DNA from: Rhodoferax sp.
GTDB taxonomy: Bacteria; Pseudomonadota; Gammaproteobacteria; Burkholderiales; Burkholderiaceae_C
DNA: 35,945 nt
Direction: 5' to 3'
NCBI GenBank assembly: GCA_013791765.1
Contig: VMTC01000008.1
Span: forward strand, 1-35,945
Each line of letters begins with the position of its first letter. The first letter of the stretch is position 1. Made by a program: the position numbers and the translations under genes. The notes beneath the pieces are model-generated. The model did not search any database. It saw nothing but the letters and a program-made list of their open reading frames with translations, and was not told the origin of the DNA. Shown piece by piece: positions 26,133 through 33,273 of this stretch.

Positions 26133-27533
26133 TCAATTAATCAGCACTGCGCCCGAGGTTTTGTGCGAGGCCGTGTCCACCAACACCATGGAGCCAAGCA
26201 CCCGGGACTGGTTGAATGGCCGCGCTGCAATCGGCTCTTGCAGCACCAACTCGACATGGCCAATGGCATTGGCCGCCAGCACGCTGGCGTTTTCTTCGGC
26301 CAGGGTGTTGATGTCAAGTTTGTGCACGATGCGCTTGACGCGGGCCTTGACCCAGCGGTGCCCGTGCAGCGCCCAATAGACCCGGCCTGCGACCAGTGGC
26401 TCGTCGTCCATCCAGGCGATCGTCACTTTCAGCTCGCGGCTGGGCGCCAGGCTGGTGGTTGCGGGCGTCGTATCGAAATCATCCTCTGCAACCGCACTGT
26501 CGGCATTCGCAGCTTCAACCCCCAGCAGCCAGTCGCCGCGCGACACATCAACCTCCCGGTCCAGCACAATGCCGGCGCTGTGGCCGCCAGCGACTGTGCC
26601 GGGCTGGCGGGTCGTGCCCAGCACCTGCGCGATGTTGGCGCTTTGACCGCTGGGCAGCAGCTTGACCGCCTGCCCGACGCGGGCAAAGCCGGTGGCAACC
26701 CGGCCCCAAAAGACGCGCCGGCCTTGCGAGGTGTCACGGCTAGCAGAGAACTTTTCGACCCATTGCACCGGAAATGCCAGCGGCAACTCGGTATCGGCCG
26801 GGGTCACGGGCAAGAGTTCCAGAATGTCGAGCAAACTGGGCCCGTTGTAGCCGCACCAGCCCTCGGCCGCTTCCACCACGTTGTGTCCCTTGAGCGCCGA
26901 AATCGGCACGATCGCCGCGACCTCGATACCGGCGGCTTGGGCAAACGCGCGCAGGGCATGGCTGATGTTGGCAAAAGCCAGCGCCGCCTGGCCTGCGGTT
27001 TTTGGTTTGGCTGCGTCTTCCAGCGCGTCGAGCTTGTTGACGGCAAACACGATGCTGTTGACGCGCAGCAAGTGGCACAAGAGCGTATGGCGCCGGGTTT
27101 GTGGCAGCAGGCTCAAAACGGGGTTGACCCAGTCAAGTTTGGTGGCATCCACCAGCACCACGGCAGCATCGGCGCTGCTGGCGGCGGTGACCATGTTGCG
27201 GGTGTATTGCTCGTGGCCGGGGGCGTCGCCAATGATGAATTTGCGATCGGCGGTGTTGAAGTAGCGGTAGGCCACGTCGATGGTGATGCCCTGCTCACGC
27301 TCGGCGGACAAGCCGTCGGTGAATTGCGCCAGGTCCGCCTCGCCGCTCTTGGATACATTGGCCAGCTGGTCAAGCAGCACGCTTTTGCTGTCCAGCAACA
27401 AGCGGCCAATCAAGGTGCTTTTGCCGTCGTCGACACTGCCGCAGGTGATGAATTTCAGCGCAGATTGTGTATCTAATTGGGCTATAGCCCTCGTGTCTGT
27501 TGCGTTAGTAGCTATTGAAATAGTAGTGTTCAT
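26133..27533 (-). CDS. cysN: Sulfate adenylyltransferase, GTPase subunit
   Basis: The 466-residue GTPase subunit of ATP sulfurylase, coupling GTP hydrolysis to APS formation with CysD. G1 GSVDDGKSTL, G2 region AEREQGITIDVAYRYF, G3 GDAPGHEQY and G4 NKLD are present, followed by EF-Tu-like beta barrels. There is no fused CysC kinase domain, which fits direct reduction of APS. The first ~20 residues (NTTISIATNATDTRAIAQL) are encoded by a dispersed repeat and have no family similarity; no other ATG or GTG lies before the conserved ALKFITCGS. It is separated from cysD by 258 bp holding a palindromic element, unlike the usual tight cysDN pair. Confidence 0.93.
   Translation of the reverse strand: MNTTISIATNATDTRAIAQLDTQSALKFITCGSVDDGKSTLIGRLLLDSKSVLLDQLANVSKSGEADLAQFTDGLSAEREQGITIDVAYRYFNTADRKFIIGDAPGHEQYTRNMVTAASSADAAVVLVDATKLDWVNPVLSLLPQTRRHTLLCHLLRVNSIVFAVNKLDALEDAAKPKTAGQAALAFANISHALRAFAQAAGIEVAAIVPISALKGHNVVEAAEGWCGYNGPSLLDILELLPVTPADTELPLAFPVQWVEKFSASRDTSQGRRVFWGRVATGFARVGQAVKLLPSGQSANIAQVLGTTRQPGTVAGGHSAGIVLDREVDVSRGDWLLGVEAANADSAVAEDDFDTTPATTSLAPSRELKVTIAWMDDEPLVAGRVYWALHGHRWVKARVKRIVHKLDINTLAEENASVLAANAIGHVELVLQEPIAARPFNQSRVLGSMVLVDTASHKTSGAVLIN
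27479..27531 (+). repeat. Dispersed short repeat, copy 3, within the cysN 5' coding end
   Basis: The plus strand reads GGGCTATAGCCCTCGTG, then GTTAGTAGCTATTGAAAT. This matches the blocks of the copy at 7112, except TATTGAAA for TATCAA. It ends at the cysN start codon (complement of 27531-27533) and encodes most of the first 18 residues. Confidence 0.65.
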
Positions 27534-27601
27534 CTTTGTCTTCTTGGTGTTTAGTGGGGCCGTTATGGTTAACGTTGAATAGTCACTTGTGAGGCCTACT
27601 T

Positions 27602-27648
27602 AGCTTTAACCCGCAGCGCAGTGCGAATTTGGCTTTAACCCGCAACGC
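27602..27648 (+). repeat. Direct repeat of about 18 bp
   Basis: AGCTTTAACCCGCAGCGC (27602-27619) and GGCTTTAACCCGCAACGC (27631-27648) differ at two positions. They lie 5' of, and the second overlaps, the palindromic element between cysN and cysD. Confidence 0.7.
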
Positions 27649-27743
27649 GCATTGGGTGTCTGACTCCGCGAATGTCCCCCGGCTTGTGCTTCGCCCAAGC
27701 CTCCTCCTTGACTTCGCTACGCCAGACATCCAACGCACGCTGC
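27642..27743. mobile_element. Palindromic MITE-like element between cysD and cysN
   Basis: The left arm 27642-27664 (GCAACGCGCATTGGGTGTCT...) and the reverse complement of the right arm 27721-27743 agree at about 17 of the first 20 positions. An inner hairpin, GGCTTG / CAAGCC (27681-27686 and 27696-27701), forms the tip. No open frame is inside. It is probably a nonautonomous repeat; it could also affect cysN expression by RNA folding. Confidence 0.55.
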
Positions 27744-27791
27744 TAGTCGCTGTCGCCGCGCCGGGTTAGACACATAGCCGCGCCGAGATCA

Positions 27792-28763
27792 CTAAAAGTA
27801 CCCATCTTTTTTCCGCTTCTCCATGGAAGCCTCAGAGGTTTTGTCGTCCATGCGGGTCGCACCGCGCTCGGACACCTCCACCGTCAGCGTCTCTAAAACG
27901 ATGTCATCCGCGTTCGCCGCCAGGCTGGCGACCGGGCAAGTGCAGGTGATGTCGCCCACGGTGCGAAAGCGCACGTCGCGCAGTTCGGCCACTTCGCCGG
28001 GCTTCAAGGGGGTCAACTCAGTCACCGGCACCAGCAGGCCTTTGCGCTCCACCACCGCGCGCTGGTGCGTGTAGTAGAGCGAGGGCAGGGCGACCTTTTC
28101 ACGCGCAATGTACTGCCACACATCGAGCTCGGTCCAGTTTGAAATCGGGAATACGCGGAAATGCTCGCCCGGGTGCAAGCGGGTGTTGAACAGCGTCCAC
28201 AATTCGGGGCGCTGCTCTTTCGGTTGCCACTGACCAAAGCTGTCGCGGTGGCTGAAGATGCGTTCCTTGGCGCGTGCTTTCTCTTCATCACGGCGGGCGC
28301 CACCAATCAGCGCGTCAAAGCGAAATTCCTCGATCGCCTCCAGGAGCGTGACCGACTGGTGCACATTGCGGCTCTCGCCCGGATGCGTCAGGCGCACGGT
28401 GCCGCGCGCCATCGAGTCTTCGACGCTGCGAACGATCAGCTCGGCGCCCAGCTCCTTGGCGCGTGAGTCGCGGAAATCGGTGACCTCATGGAAGTTGTGA
28501 CCCGTGTCGATCATCAGCAGCGGATACGGAATGCGGCCACCGTTCTTGCTGTCAATAAAAGCCTTCTCGGCGCACTTGAGCATCACCAGCGAGTCTTTGC
28601 CGCCAGAAAACAAGAGCGTCGGGCGCTCAAAGGCGGCTGCCACTTCGCGCAGGATGAAGATGGTTTCTTCTTCGAGCGCATCGAGATGGGCGTTGCTAAG
28701 ATGGTCAGGGCGAGGGTGGTGCGTCATGGGGTGCAACAGGTTGGAGGGCAGGGGAGCGTTCAT
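27792..28763 (-). CDS. cysD: Sulfate adenylyltransferase, catalytic subunit
   Basis: The 323-residue PP-loop ATP sulfurylase subunit, making APS from sulfate and ATP with CysN. Signatures: ATP pyrophosphatase loop FSGGKDSLVMLK, DTGHNFHEVTDFRD, FDALIGGARRDEEKARAKERIFS, and the C-terminal DDKTSEASMEKRKKDGYF typical of CysD. The start is the ATG at 28763, which overlaps the cysH stop codon (ATGA); an in-frame extension to 28811 would run into cysH. It is part of the block DUF934-cysH-cysD with 4-bp overlaps. A hairpin-rich gap then separates it from cysN. Confidence 0.95.
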   Translation of the reverse strand: MNAPLPSNLLHPMTHHPRPDHLSNAHLDALEEETIFILREVAAAFERPTLLFSGGKDSLVMLKCAEKAFIDSKNGGRIPYPLLMIDTGHNFHEVTDFRDSRAKELGAELIVRSVEDSMARGTVRLTHPGESRNVHQSVTLLEAIEEFRFDALIGGARRDEEKARAKERIFSHRDSFGQWQPKEQRPELWTLFNTRLHPGEHFRVFPISNWTELDVWQYIAREKVALPSLYYTHQRAVVERKGLLVPVTELTPLKPGEVAELRDVRFRTVGDITCTCPVASLAANADDIVLETLTVEVSERGATRMDDKTSEASMEKRKKDGYF

Positions 28764-29521
28764 GTTAGGGCCTTTTCTGGCAGCGGGCTGGTTTTGACGT
28801 GCAGGCCGCATTCCTTGGCGGCCTCATCTTCCCACCACCAGCGACCAGCGCGAAAATCTTCGCCCTGGCTAATGGCGCGGGTGCAGGGCGCGCAGCCGAT
28901 GCTGGGGTAGAACTGGTCGTGCAGCGGGTTGTAGTCAATCTTGTTGAGGGCAATGAAATACCAGACATCACCCCAGGTCCAGTTTGCCAAGGGGTTCAAC
29001 TTCACGCGGGCGGCATCCGAGGTGTCGATCAACGGCACCTCGGCACGCGCGCCGGATTGTTCGCGGCGCAGGCCGGTGATCCAGGCGGCCTTGTCTTTGA
29101 GGGCGCGGTTCAAAGGTTCCATTTTGCGGATGTTGCAGCAGGCCTTGCGCAACTCGATGCTTTTGTACATCGCCTCCAGGCCCTCGCGCGCGACAAACTC
29201 GACGGTTGCTTCTGGTACCGGCTTGAAGACCTCTACCGGTGCGCGTGAGCTGGCTTTGAGGCGCTCCAGCAAAGCCAGCGTCTCGGTGTGCAACATGCCG
29301 GTTTCCAGCACAAAAATGCCGATATCGAGCTGCAAGCTGTTGATCAGGTGCGCAATCACCATGTCTTCAGCGCCCAGGCTGCAAGCCAGGGTGATACGTG
29401 GTGCAGCGCCGGCGGTCAAAGGTGCGTAATCAAGCGCGGCCTGCTGCAATAGGGCCGTCGTTTCTGCCAGCTTGGCGGCAAAGTCGCCAGAGGCGCGGGC
29501 GTTGCGATCGATGGCGCTCAT
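28760..29521 (-). CDS. cysH: Assimilatory adenylyl-sulfate reductase, [4Fe-4S] type
   Basis: A 253-residue PAPS/APS reductase family enzyme that reduces adenylyl sulfate to sulfite with thioredoxin or glutathione. The iron-sulfur motif is complete (Cys128-Cys129 in KACCNIRK; Cys210 and Cys213 in GCAPC), which indicates use of APS rather than PAPS. The catalytic Cys238 is in KECGLH near the C-terminus. Other marks are LACSLGAEDMVIAHL and ITGLRREQSGAR. The start overlaps the DUF934 stop and the stop overlaps the cysD start, both ATGA. Absence of a cysC gene or domain in the window fits the APS route. Confidence 0.94.
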   Translation of the reverse strand: MSAIDRNARASGDFAAKLAETTALLQQAALDYAPLTAGAAPRITLACSLGAEDMVIAHLINSLQLDIGIFVLETGMLHTETLALLERLKASSRAPVEVFKPVPEATVEFVAREGLEAMYKSIELRKACCNIRKMEPLNRALKDKAAWITGLRREQSGARAEVPLIDTSDAARVKLNPLANWTWGDVWYFIALNKIDYNPLHDQFYPSIGCAPCTRAISQGEDFRAGRWWWEDEAAKECGLHVKTSPLPEKALT

Positions 29522-29961
29522 GCCGCAACGCCTTCGATGCTGCTTGCGTCAACTGGGGCCAGTGGCGACGACCCGCTGGCCGCAAACAGCGGCGCTGGCG
29601 TGACGGCATCGCCCTGGTAAAAGCCGCTGAAACGCTCCAGTTGGCGCTGCGCCAGCGCGATGTCTTGGTCAGCGCGCAGCACGGCGGCATCAAAGCCGCT
29701 GCGCTGCATTTGCAGCAATTGGTCAATCAGCACATCACCAGTGGCCACAATTTCGCCCTGGAAACCCAGGCGCCGGCGCAGCAGAAAGGCCTGGCTGAAG
29801 GCGCGGCCATCGGTGAACTTGGGGAAGTTCAGCTCCACCCGCTGCACCCCGGTCAGTGCCAAGGTGCGCGGGTCGGCATCATTCGCCAAATTTATAACAT
29901 TCTGGCCTGTAGCCCACGTGGAATAAGCGCTGGCAGCTATCAAAGTTATTTTGTTTTGCAT
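29518..29961 (-). CDS. DUF934 family protein of sulfite reduction
   Basis: A 147-residue DUF934 protein, a small partner of CysI in Burkholderiales and relatives. The conserved block NFPKFTDGRAFSQAFLLRRRLGFQGEIVATGDVLIDQLLQMQRSGFDA is clear. It is thought to support sulfite reductase, perhaps in electron transfer or cofactor handling; this is not proven. The first ~22 residues (QNKITLIAASAYSTWATGQNV) come largely from a dispersed repeat, so the native N-terminus may have been replaced. It lies 12 bp after cysI and overlaps cysH by 4 bp. Confidence 0.85.
   Translation of the reverse strand: MQNKITLIAASAYSTWATGQNVINLANDADPRTLALTGVQRVELNFPKFTDGRAFSQAFLLRRRLGFQGEIVATGDVLIDQLLQMQRSGFDAAVLRADQDIALAQRQLERFSGFYQGDAVTPAPLFAASGSSPLAPVDASSIEGVAA
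29904..29952 (+). repeat. Dispersed short repeat, copy 4, within the DUF934 5' coding end
   Basis: The plus strand reads GGCCTGTAGCCCACGTG, GAATAAGCGC and CAGCTATCAA, sharing about 21 of 28 positions with the 7112 copy over the later blocks. It ends about 7 bp inside the start codon (29959-29961) and supplies most of residues 4-20. Confidence 0.68.
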
Positions 29962-29973
29962 AAGGTTTTGATC

Positions 29974-31791
29974 TTAATCGGTCAGGGCATCGGCCGTTTT
30001 CAAATGAATATGGAGCTCTTTGCCGCTGTTGCCAGTCTCGCTGCGAACCCGGTTGGCAGCCGCACGAAATGGCTCCAGGCCCAGGCGCCGCACGGTGGCA
30101 ATAAAGCCTTCACCGCTTGAGCGCTGCAGGCGGTAAGTCTCTAACAGCGCCTCCACCACATCGGTCACTTCTGAGGCTGCAAATGAGGGGCCAATCACTT
30201 TGCCAGCCACGGCAGCGCCTGACAGCGTGCTGCCGTCCGAGCCGCCAAGCGACACCTGGTACCACTCGCGACCATCCTTGTCGACGCCCAAAATCCCGAT
30301 ATGACCGCTGTGGTGGTGGCCGCAGGAGTTGATGCAGCCGCTGATGTGCAGGTCAACCGCGCCGATGTCAAACAGCTCGTCCAGGTCCTGGAAGCGTTCG
30401 GTGATGGCTGCGGCCACGGGAATCGAGCGCGCGTTGGCCAGCGCGCACAGGTCGCCACCGGGGCAGGCGATCATGTCGGTCAGCAAGCCGATGTTGGCCT
30501 TGGCCAGACCGGCTTGGCGCGCTGCTTGCCACAGAGCGGGCAACTGGTCGGCACGCACCCAGGGCAGCAGCAGGTTCTGCTGGTGCGTGACGCGCATTTC
30601 ACCGGCGCTGAAGCGGTCTGCCAGGTCCGCAGCGGTATCGAGCTGATCGGCGCTGGCGTCGCCCGGGGCCTGGCCCAGGCGCTTGTACGACAGCGTGACG
30701 GCGCGCAAATCGGGATTTTGGTGCAGCGCCACGTTCTGCTTGAGCCAGCGCTGGTAGTCCTTGGCGTCCTTATCCGATAGCTCGATTGCTTCATTACCAG
30801 TAGCATCTTGCGCTTGCTGCACAAGGGCTGGGGGTAAAAATGATGCTGAGACCCGGTCGAGCTCGGCTTGGGCAATGGTGTGCGGTGCGCCGTCGTGGGT
30901 GAGGATGTCCTGGTACTCGGCCTCGACCTCGTCGGTGAAGCGCTGGCCCTCGGCCTTGACCAGAATCTTGATGCGCGCCTTGTACATATTGTCGCGCCGG
31001 CCCCAACGGTTGTAGACCCGCACCACGGCTTCCAGGTAATTCAGAATCTGCGCCCAGGGCAAAAACGCGCGGATGGTGCTGGCGATCACCGGCGTGCGGC
31101 CCATGCCGCCGCCCACCTGCACCTTGAAGCCGATCCGGCCGTCGGCATCGCGCAGCAACTGCAAGCCGATGTCATGCCAGGCGGTGGCCGCGCGGTCTTC
31201 CTGTGCGCCTGAGACTGCAATCTTGAACTTGCGTGGCAAAAAAGCGAATTCAGGGTGCAAGGTGCTCCACTGCCGCATGATCTCGCAGTAGGGGCGCGGG
31301 TCAATACTCTCATCGACCGCGACGCCAGCGAGCGCGTCGCTGGTGATGTTGCGGATGCAATTGCCGCTGGTCTGGATGCCGTGCATGTTGACGCTGGCCA
31401 GCAGGTCCATCACATCGGCGCTTTTGTCCAAGGGGATCCAGTTGAACTGCACGTTCTGGCGAGTCGTGAAGTGGCCGTAGCCGACTGGCAGGTGCGGCGT
31501 GCCGAGCTCAGCTTGTGTGCCGCTGGCGTGTTGGTACACGGGGGCGCTGGGCTGGTCAAACTCGCGTGCGATGCGGGCCAGCACGCGCAACTGCGCACTG
31601 GCCAGTTCGCCATAGGGCACGGCCACGCGCAGCATCGGCGCATAACGCTGGATATACCAGCCGTTTTGCAGCCGCAGCGGGCGAAAATCATCGTCGCTAA
31701 GTTCGCCGCGTTGGTTGCGTTCAAGCTGGTCGCGGTACTGCGCGGCACGCTGGTGCACAAATTGACGGTCAAAGTCGGTGTATTGGTACAT
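29974..31791 (-). CDS. cysI: Sulfite reductase hemoprotein (siroheme/[4Fe-4S])
   Basis: A 605-residue nitrite/sulfite reductase-fold enzyme reducing sulfite to sulfide with six electrons. The cluster/siroheme ligands are Cys443 and Cys449 (IACPGGDLC) and Cys486 and Cys490 (SGCINSC). Further marks are HFTTRQNVQFNWI, GIQTSGNCIRNITSD and VQVGGGMGRTP. No flavoprotein subunit (CysJ) is encoded nearby, so ferredoxin is a likely donor. The stretch FLPPALVQQAQDATGNEAIEL (about residue 315-335) coincides with an inverted dispersed repeat and looks inserted between two domains. It follows the tauE-like gene by 57 bp. Confidence 0.92.
   Translation of the reverse strand: MYQYTDFDRQFVHQRAAQYRDQLERNQRGELSDDDFRPLRLQNGWYIQRYAPMLRVAVPYGELASAQLRVLARIAREFDQPSAPVYQHASGTQAELGTPHLPVGYGHFTTRQNVQFNWIPLDKSADVMDLLASVNMHGIQTSGNCIRNITSDALAGVAVDESIDPRPYCEIMRQWSTLHPEFAFLPRKFKIAVSGAQEDRAATAWHDIGLQLLRDADGRIGFKVQVGGGMGRTPVIASTIRAFLPWAQILNYLEAVVRVYNRWGRRDNMYKARIKILVKAEGQRFTDEVEAEYQDILTHDGAPHTIAQAELDRVSASFLPPALVQQAQDATGNEAIELSDKDAKDYQRWLKQNVALHQNPDLRAVTLSYKRLGQAPGDASADQLDTAADLADRFSAGEMRVTHQQNLLLPWVRADQLPALWQAARQAGLAKANIGLLTDMIACPGGDLCALANARSIPVAAAITERFQDLDELFDIGAVDLHISGCINSCGHHHSGHIGILGVDKDGREWYQVSLGGSDGSTLSGAAVAGKVIGPSFAASEVTDVVEALLETYRLQRSSGEGFIATVRRLGLEPFRAAANRVRSETGNSGKELHIHLKTADALTD
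30790..30832 (-). repeat. Dispersed short repeat, copy 6, inverted, inside cysI
   Basis: The minus strand reads CAGCCCTTGTG, AAGCGCAAGATGCTACTGG, in the same block order as the 7112 copy (AGCCC..GTG, AAGCG, TAGCTA). Similarity is weaker than the other copies, but the spacing agrees. It keeps the cysI frame open. Confidence 0.5.
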
Positions 31792-31848
31792 GGTGAATTG
31801 AGTTTAGAAAAACCGACGGTTGAAAGAGGGTGGTTCTTGCTATGGGTC

Positions 31849-32640
31849 TTACATAACGATGAGTTTGGTGCCGGCGTAGGCTAACAGCACGGACAGCAGG
31901 GAACGAATCACCCGCTCGGGCGTGCGCGTCATCAGGTGCGCTCCGACCCAGATGCCGGGAATCGACCCAATGAGCAGCTTGGCCAACAAGGGCCAATCGA
32001 CCGAACCCAGCGAGGCGTGGCCCAGCCCTGCCACCAAGGTGAGCGGTACGGCATAAGCAATATCGGACGCCACAATGCGCGGTAAGGGCAGCAACGGGTA
32101 CAACAGCATCAGCACTGTGACGCCAATGGCGCCCGCGCCCACCGAGGTGAGGGTGACGAGTGTTCCAATCACGGCGCCAAACAGCAGCGGCAGGCTCCAA
32201 TGCAGCGGCCTGGCGGCCAGTGTCTCCTGGCCACGCGCCACTGAAGTGGGTGCCGCCTTGCCGCGCACGGCCTTATAAAGAGTAGCTGCCGCAGTGAGCA
32301 GCAAGGCAACGCCGAGCGTGGTGGTCATCACGTGTTGAATCTCGGCACTGGCCGTACCAACACGGCTCAGGACCCACAGTGTGGTCAAAGCGGCCGGGAT
32401 GCTGCCCGCCGACAGGTGCAACACGACGCGCCATTCCACCTGGCGTGCGCGCGCCAACTTGATCGTGCCGCCCATTTTGGTAAAGGCGGCAAACAGCAGA
32501 TCAGTGCCGACGGCCATGTAGGGCTTGACGCCAAAAAAGAAGATCAGGATAGGCGTCATGAGCGAGCCACCGCCGACACCGGTGAGGCCCACCACCATTC
32601 CGACAAAAAATCCGGCAAAAATAAAAGCGAGGTCTTGCAT
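31849..32640 (-). CDS. TauE/SafE-family sulfite (organosulfur anion) exporter
   Basis: A 263-residue membrane protein with two homologous halves of four helices. GFFVGMVVGLTGVGGGSLMTPILIFFFGVKPYMAVGTDLLFAAFTK and the later FGAVIGTLVTLTSVGAGAIGVTVLMLLYPLLPLPRIVASDIAYAVPLT are the duplicated family motifs. As the first gene of the sulfate-assimilation block it likely exports excess sulfite or imports sulfate. Instead of a ribosome site it has CACCTCCT directly before the ATG (on its own strand), so initiation looks unusual. Confidence 0.87.
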   Translation of the reverse strand: MQDLAFIFAGFFVGMVVGLTGVGGGSLMTPILIFFFGVKPYMAVGTDLLFAAFTKMGGTIKLARARQVEWRVVLHLSAGSIPAALTTLWVLSRVGTASAEIQHVMTTTLGVALLLTAAATLYKAVRGKAAPTSVARGQETLAARPLHWSLPLLFGAVIGTLVTLTSVGAGAIGVTVLMLLYPLLPLPRIVASDIAYAVPLTLVAGLGHASLGSVDWPLLAKLLIGSIPGIWVGAHLMTRTPERVIRSLLSVLLAYAGTKLIVM

Positions 32641-32663
32641 AGGAGGTGAACTCTAAAGGCAAG

Positions 32664-32719
32664 TCTTTATATTTCAAACTATCTTTTGATGATTTAGATA
32701 TGCGATCTGGATATAAAGA
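32664..32719 (-). promoter_or_regulatory. AT-rich control region of the sulfate operon
   Basis: A perfect 9-bp inverted repeat, TCTTTATAT (32664-32672) and ATATAAAGA (32711-32719), brackets an AT-rich 38 bp upstream of the tauE-like gene, with the start codon 24 bp further on. On the minus strand TATAAA could serve as a -10. A CysB-type activator site is a guess from context. Confidence 0.35.
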
Positions 32720-32756
32720 GGCCATTCGCGTCTCTGAAAAGAGTGCGAGTTCCTGT

Positions 32757-32787
32757 TTGCGGTTCGTCAAGAATTTGCTGCTACAAT
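32757..32787 (+). promoter_or_regulatory. Probable sigma-70 promoter of the tRNA-Val gene
   Basis: TTGCGG (32757-32762) and TACAAT (32782-32787), 19 bp apart, lie 20 bp before the mature tRNA start. The -10 is good, the spacing is longer than ideal. Confidence 0.45.
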
Positions 32788-32806
32788 TCGCGGCTGATAA
32801 CGATTC

Positions 32807-32883
32807 AGGCGCATAGCTCAGCTGGTTAGAGCACCACCTTGACATGGTGGGGGTCGTTGGTTCGAGTCCAATTGCGCCTACCA
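32807..32883 (+). tRNA. tRNA-Val (anticodon GAC)
   Basis: A complete 77-nt cloverleaf with encoded CCA. The acceptor stem AGGCGCA pairs with TGCGCCT, the D arm is AGCTCAGCTGGTTAGAGC, the anticodon arm CCACC-TTGACAT-GGTGG carries GAC at 34-36, and the T arm is GTTGG-TTCGAGT-CCAAT. It reads GUC (and GUU) valine codons. A terminator hairpin follows. No integrase or attachment-site duplication is seen at its 3' end. Confidence 0.97.
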
Positions 32884-32886
32884 AAT

Positions 32887-32921
32887 AAACCCTTGTAATT
32901 CAATGAGTTACAAGGGTTTTT
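32887..32921 (+). terminator. Rho-independent terminator after tRNA-Val
   Basis: A 12-bp perfect stem, AAACCCTTGTAA (32887-32898) and TTACAAGGGTTT (32908-32919), with a 9-nt loop, ends in a short T run three bases after the CCA. Confidence 0.85.
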
Positions 32922-33245
32922 GTTGCCCGCATTCATCTTCGTTGCTGAATAAAAAGTCTTTGAAAGCCTTGGAACGGGGTGCCGTGTCATAGGCCGTCGG
33001 CAAGGGGGCGTATGTCAATGAATCTCTTTTCTTCTGGCAAACGGCTACGAAGAATTTTTGTGAACAGAGGCAAACGGGTCAATGGCTGGCTCGTCCATGC
33101 TGGGCGCAGCTTCATGCAATTGGTCAGGTTCGGTGGCGGGCCACAGAGCTTGCATTTGACTGTCGTGCGAAGCAATGGAATCTTTTGCCATAAGGACCAA
33201 TTGGCGTCCTTGCTGCCTTCAACCTCGATTCAAGCCATCAAGCCA
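32922..33245. other. Gene-free stretch
   Basis: No supported gene is seen. The open frames of 62-96 codons here have no family likeness, no convincing ribosome site and overlap one another on both strands, so they look like chance. It separates the tRNA terminator from the tandem repeats at the end of the ABC gene. Confidence 0.6.
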
Positions 33246-33273
33246 TCAACTGATCAACTGATCAACTGATCAA
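33246..33273 (+). repeat. Tandem 8-bp repeat (TCAACTGA)
   Basis: Three perfect copies of TCAACTGA run from 33246 to 33269, plus a partial fourth (TCAA). The TGATCA palindromes inside it also form the stop codon of the minus-strand ABC gene (33270-33272). Confidence 0.9.

Noticed and set aside
26163-27476. 437-codon plus-strand frame opposite cysN
   Set aside because: Antisense shadow; cysN has every GTPase motif.
32501-32884. A 127-codon minus-strand frame beginning MVGAIGLEPTTPTMSRWCSNQLSYAP
   Set aside because: This is the well-known artefact of translating the antisense strand of a tRNA gene, here tRNA-Val; the rest overlaps tauE.
32807-32921. Integration site of a genomic island at tRNA-Val
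   Set aside because: No integrase gene and no second copy of the tRNA 3' end in the window.
32979-33269. A 96-codon plus-strand frame, and a 62-codon frame opposite
   Set aside because: No ribosome site, no family likeness and overlap on both strands; probably chance.
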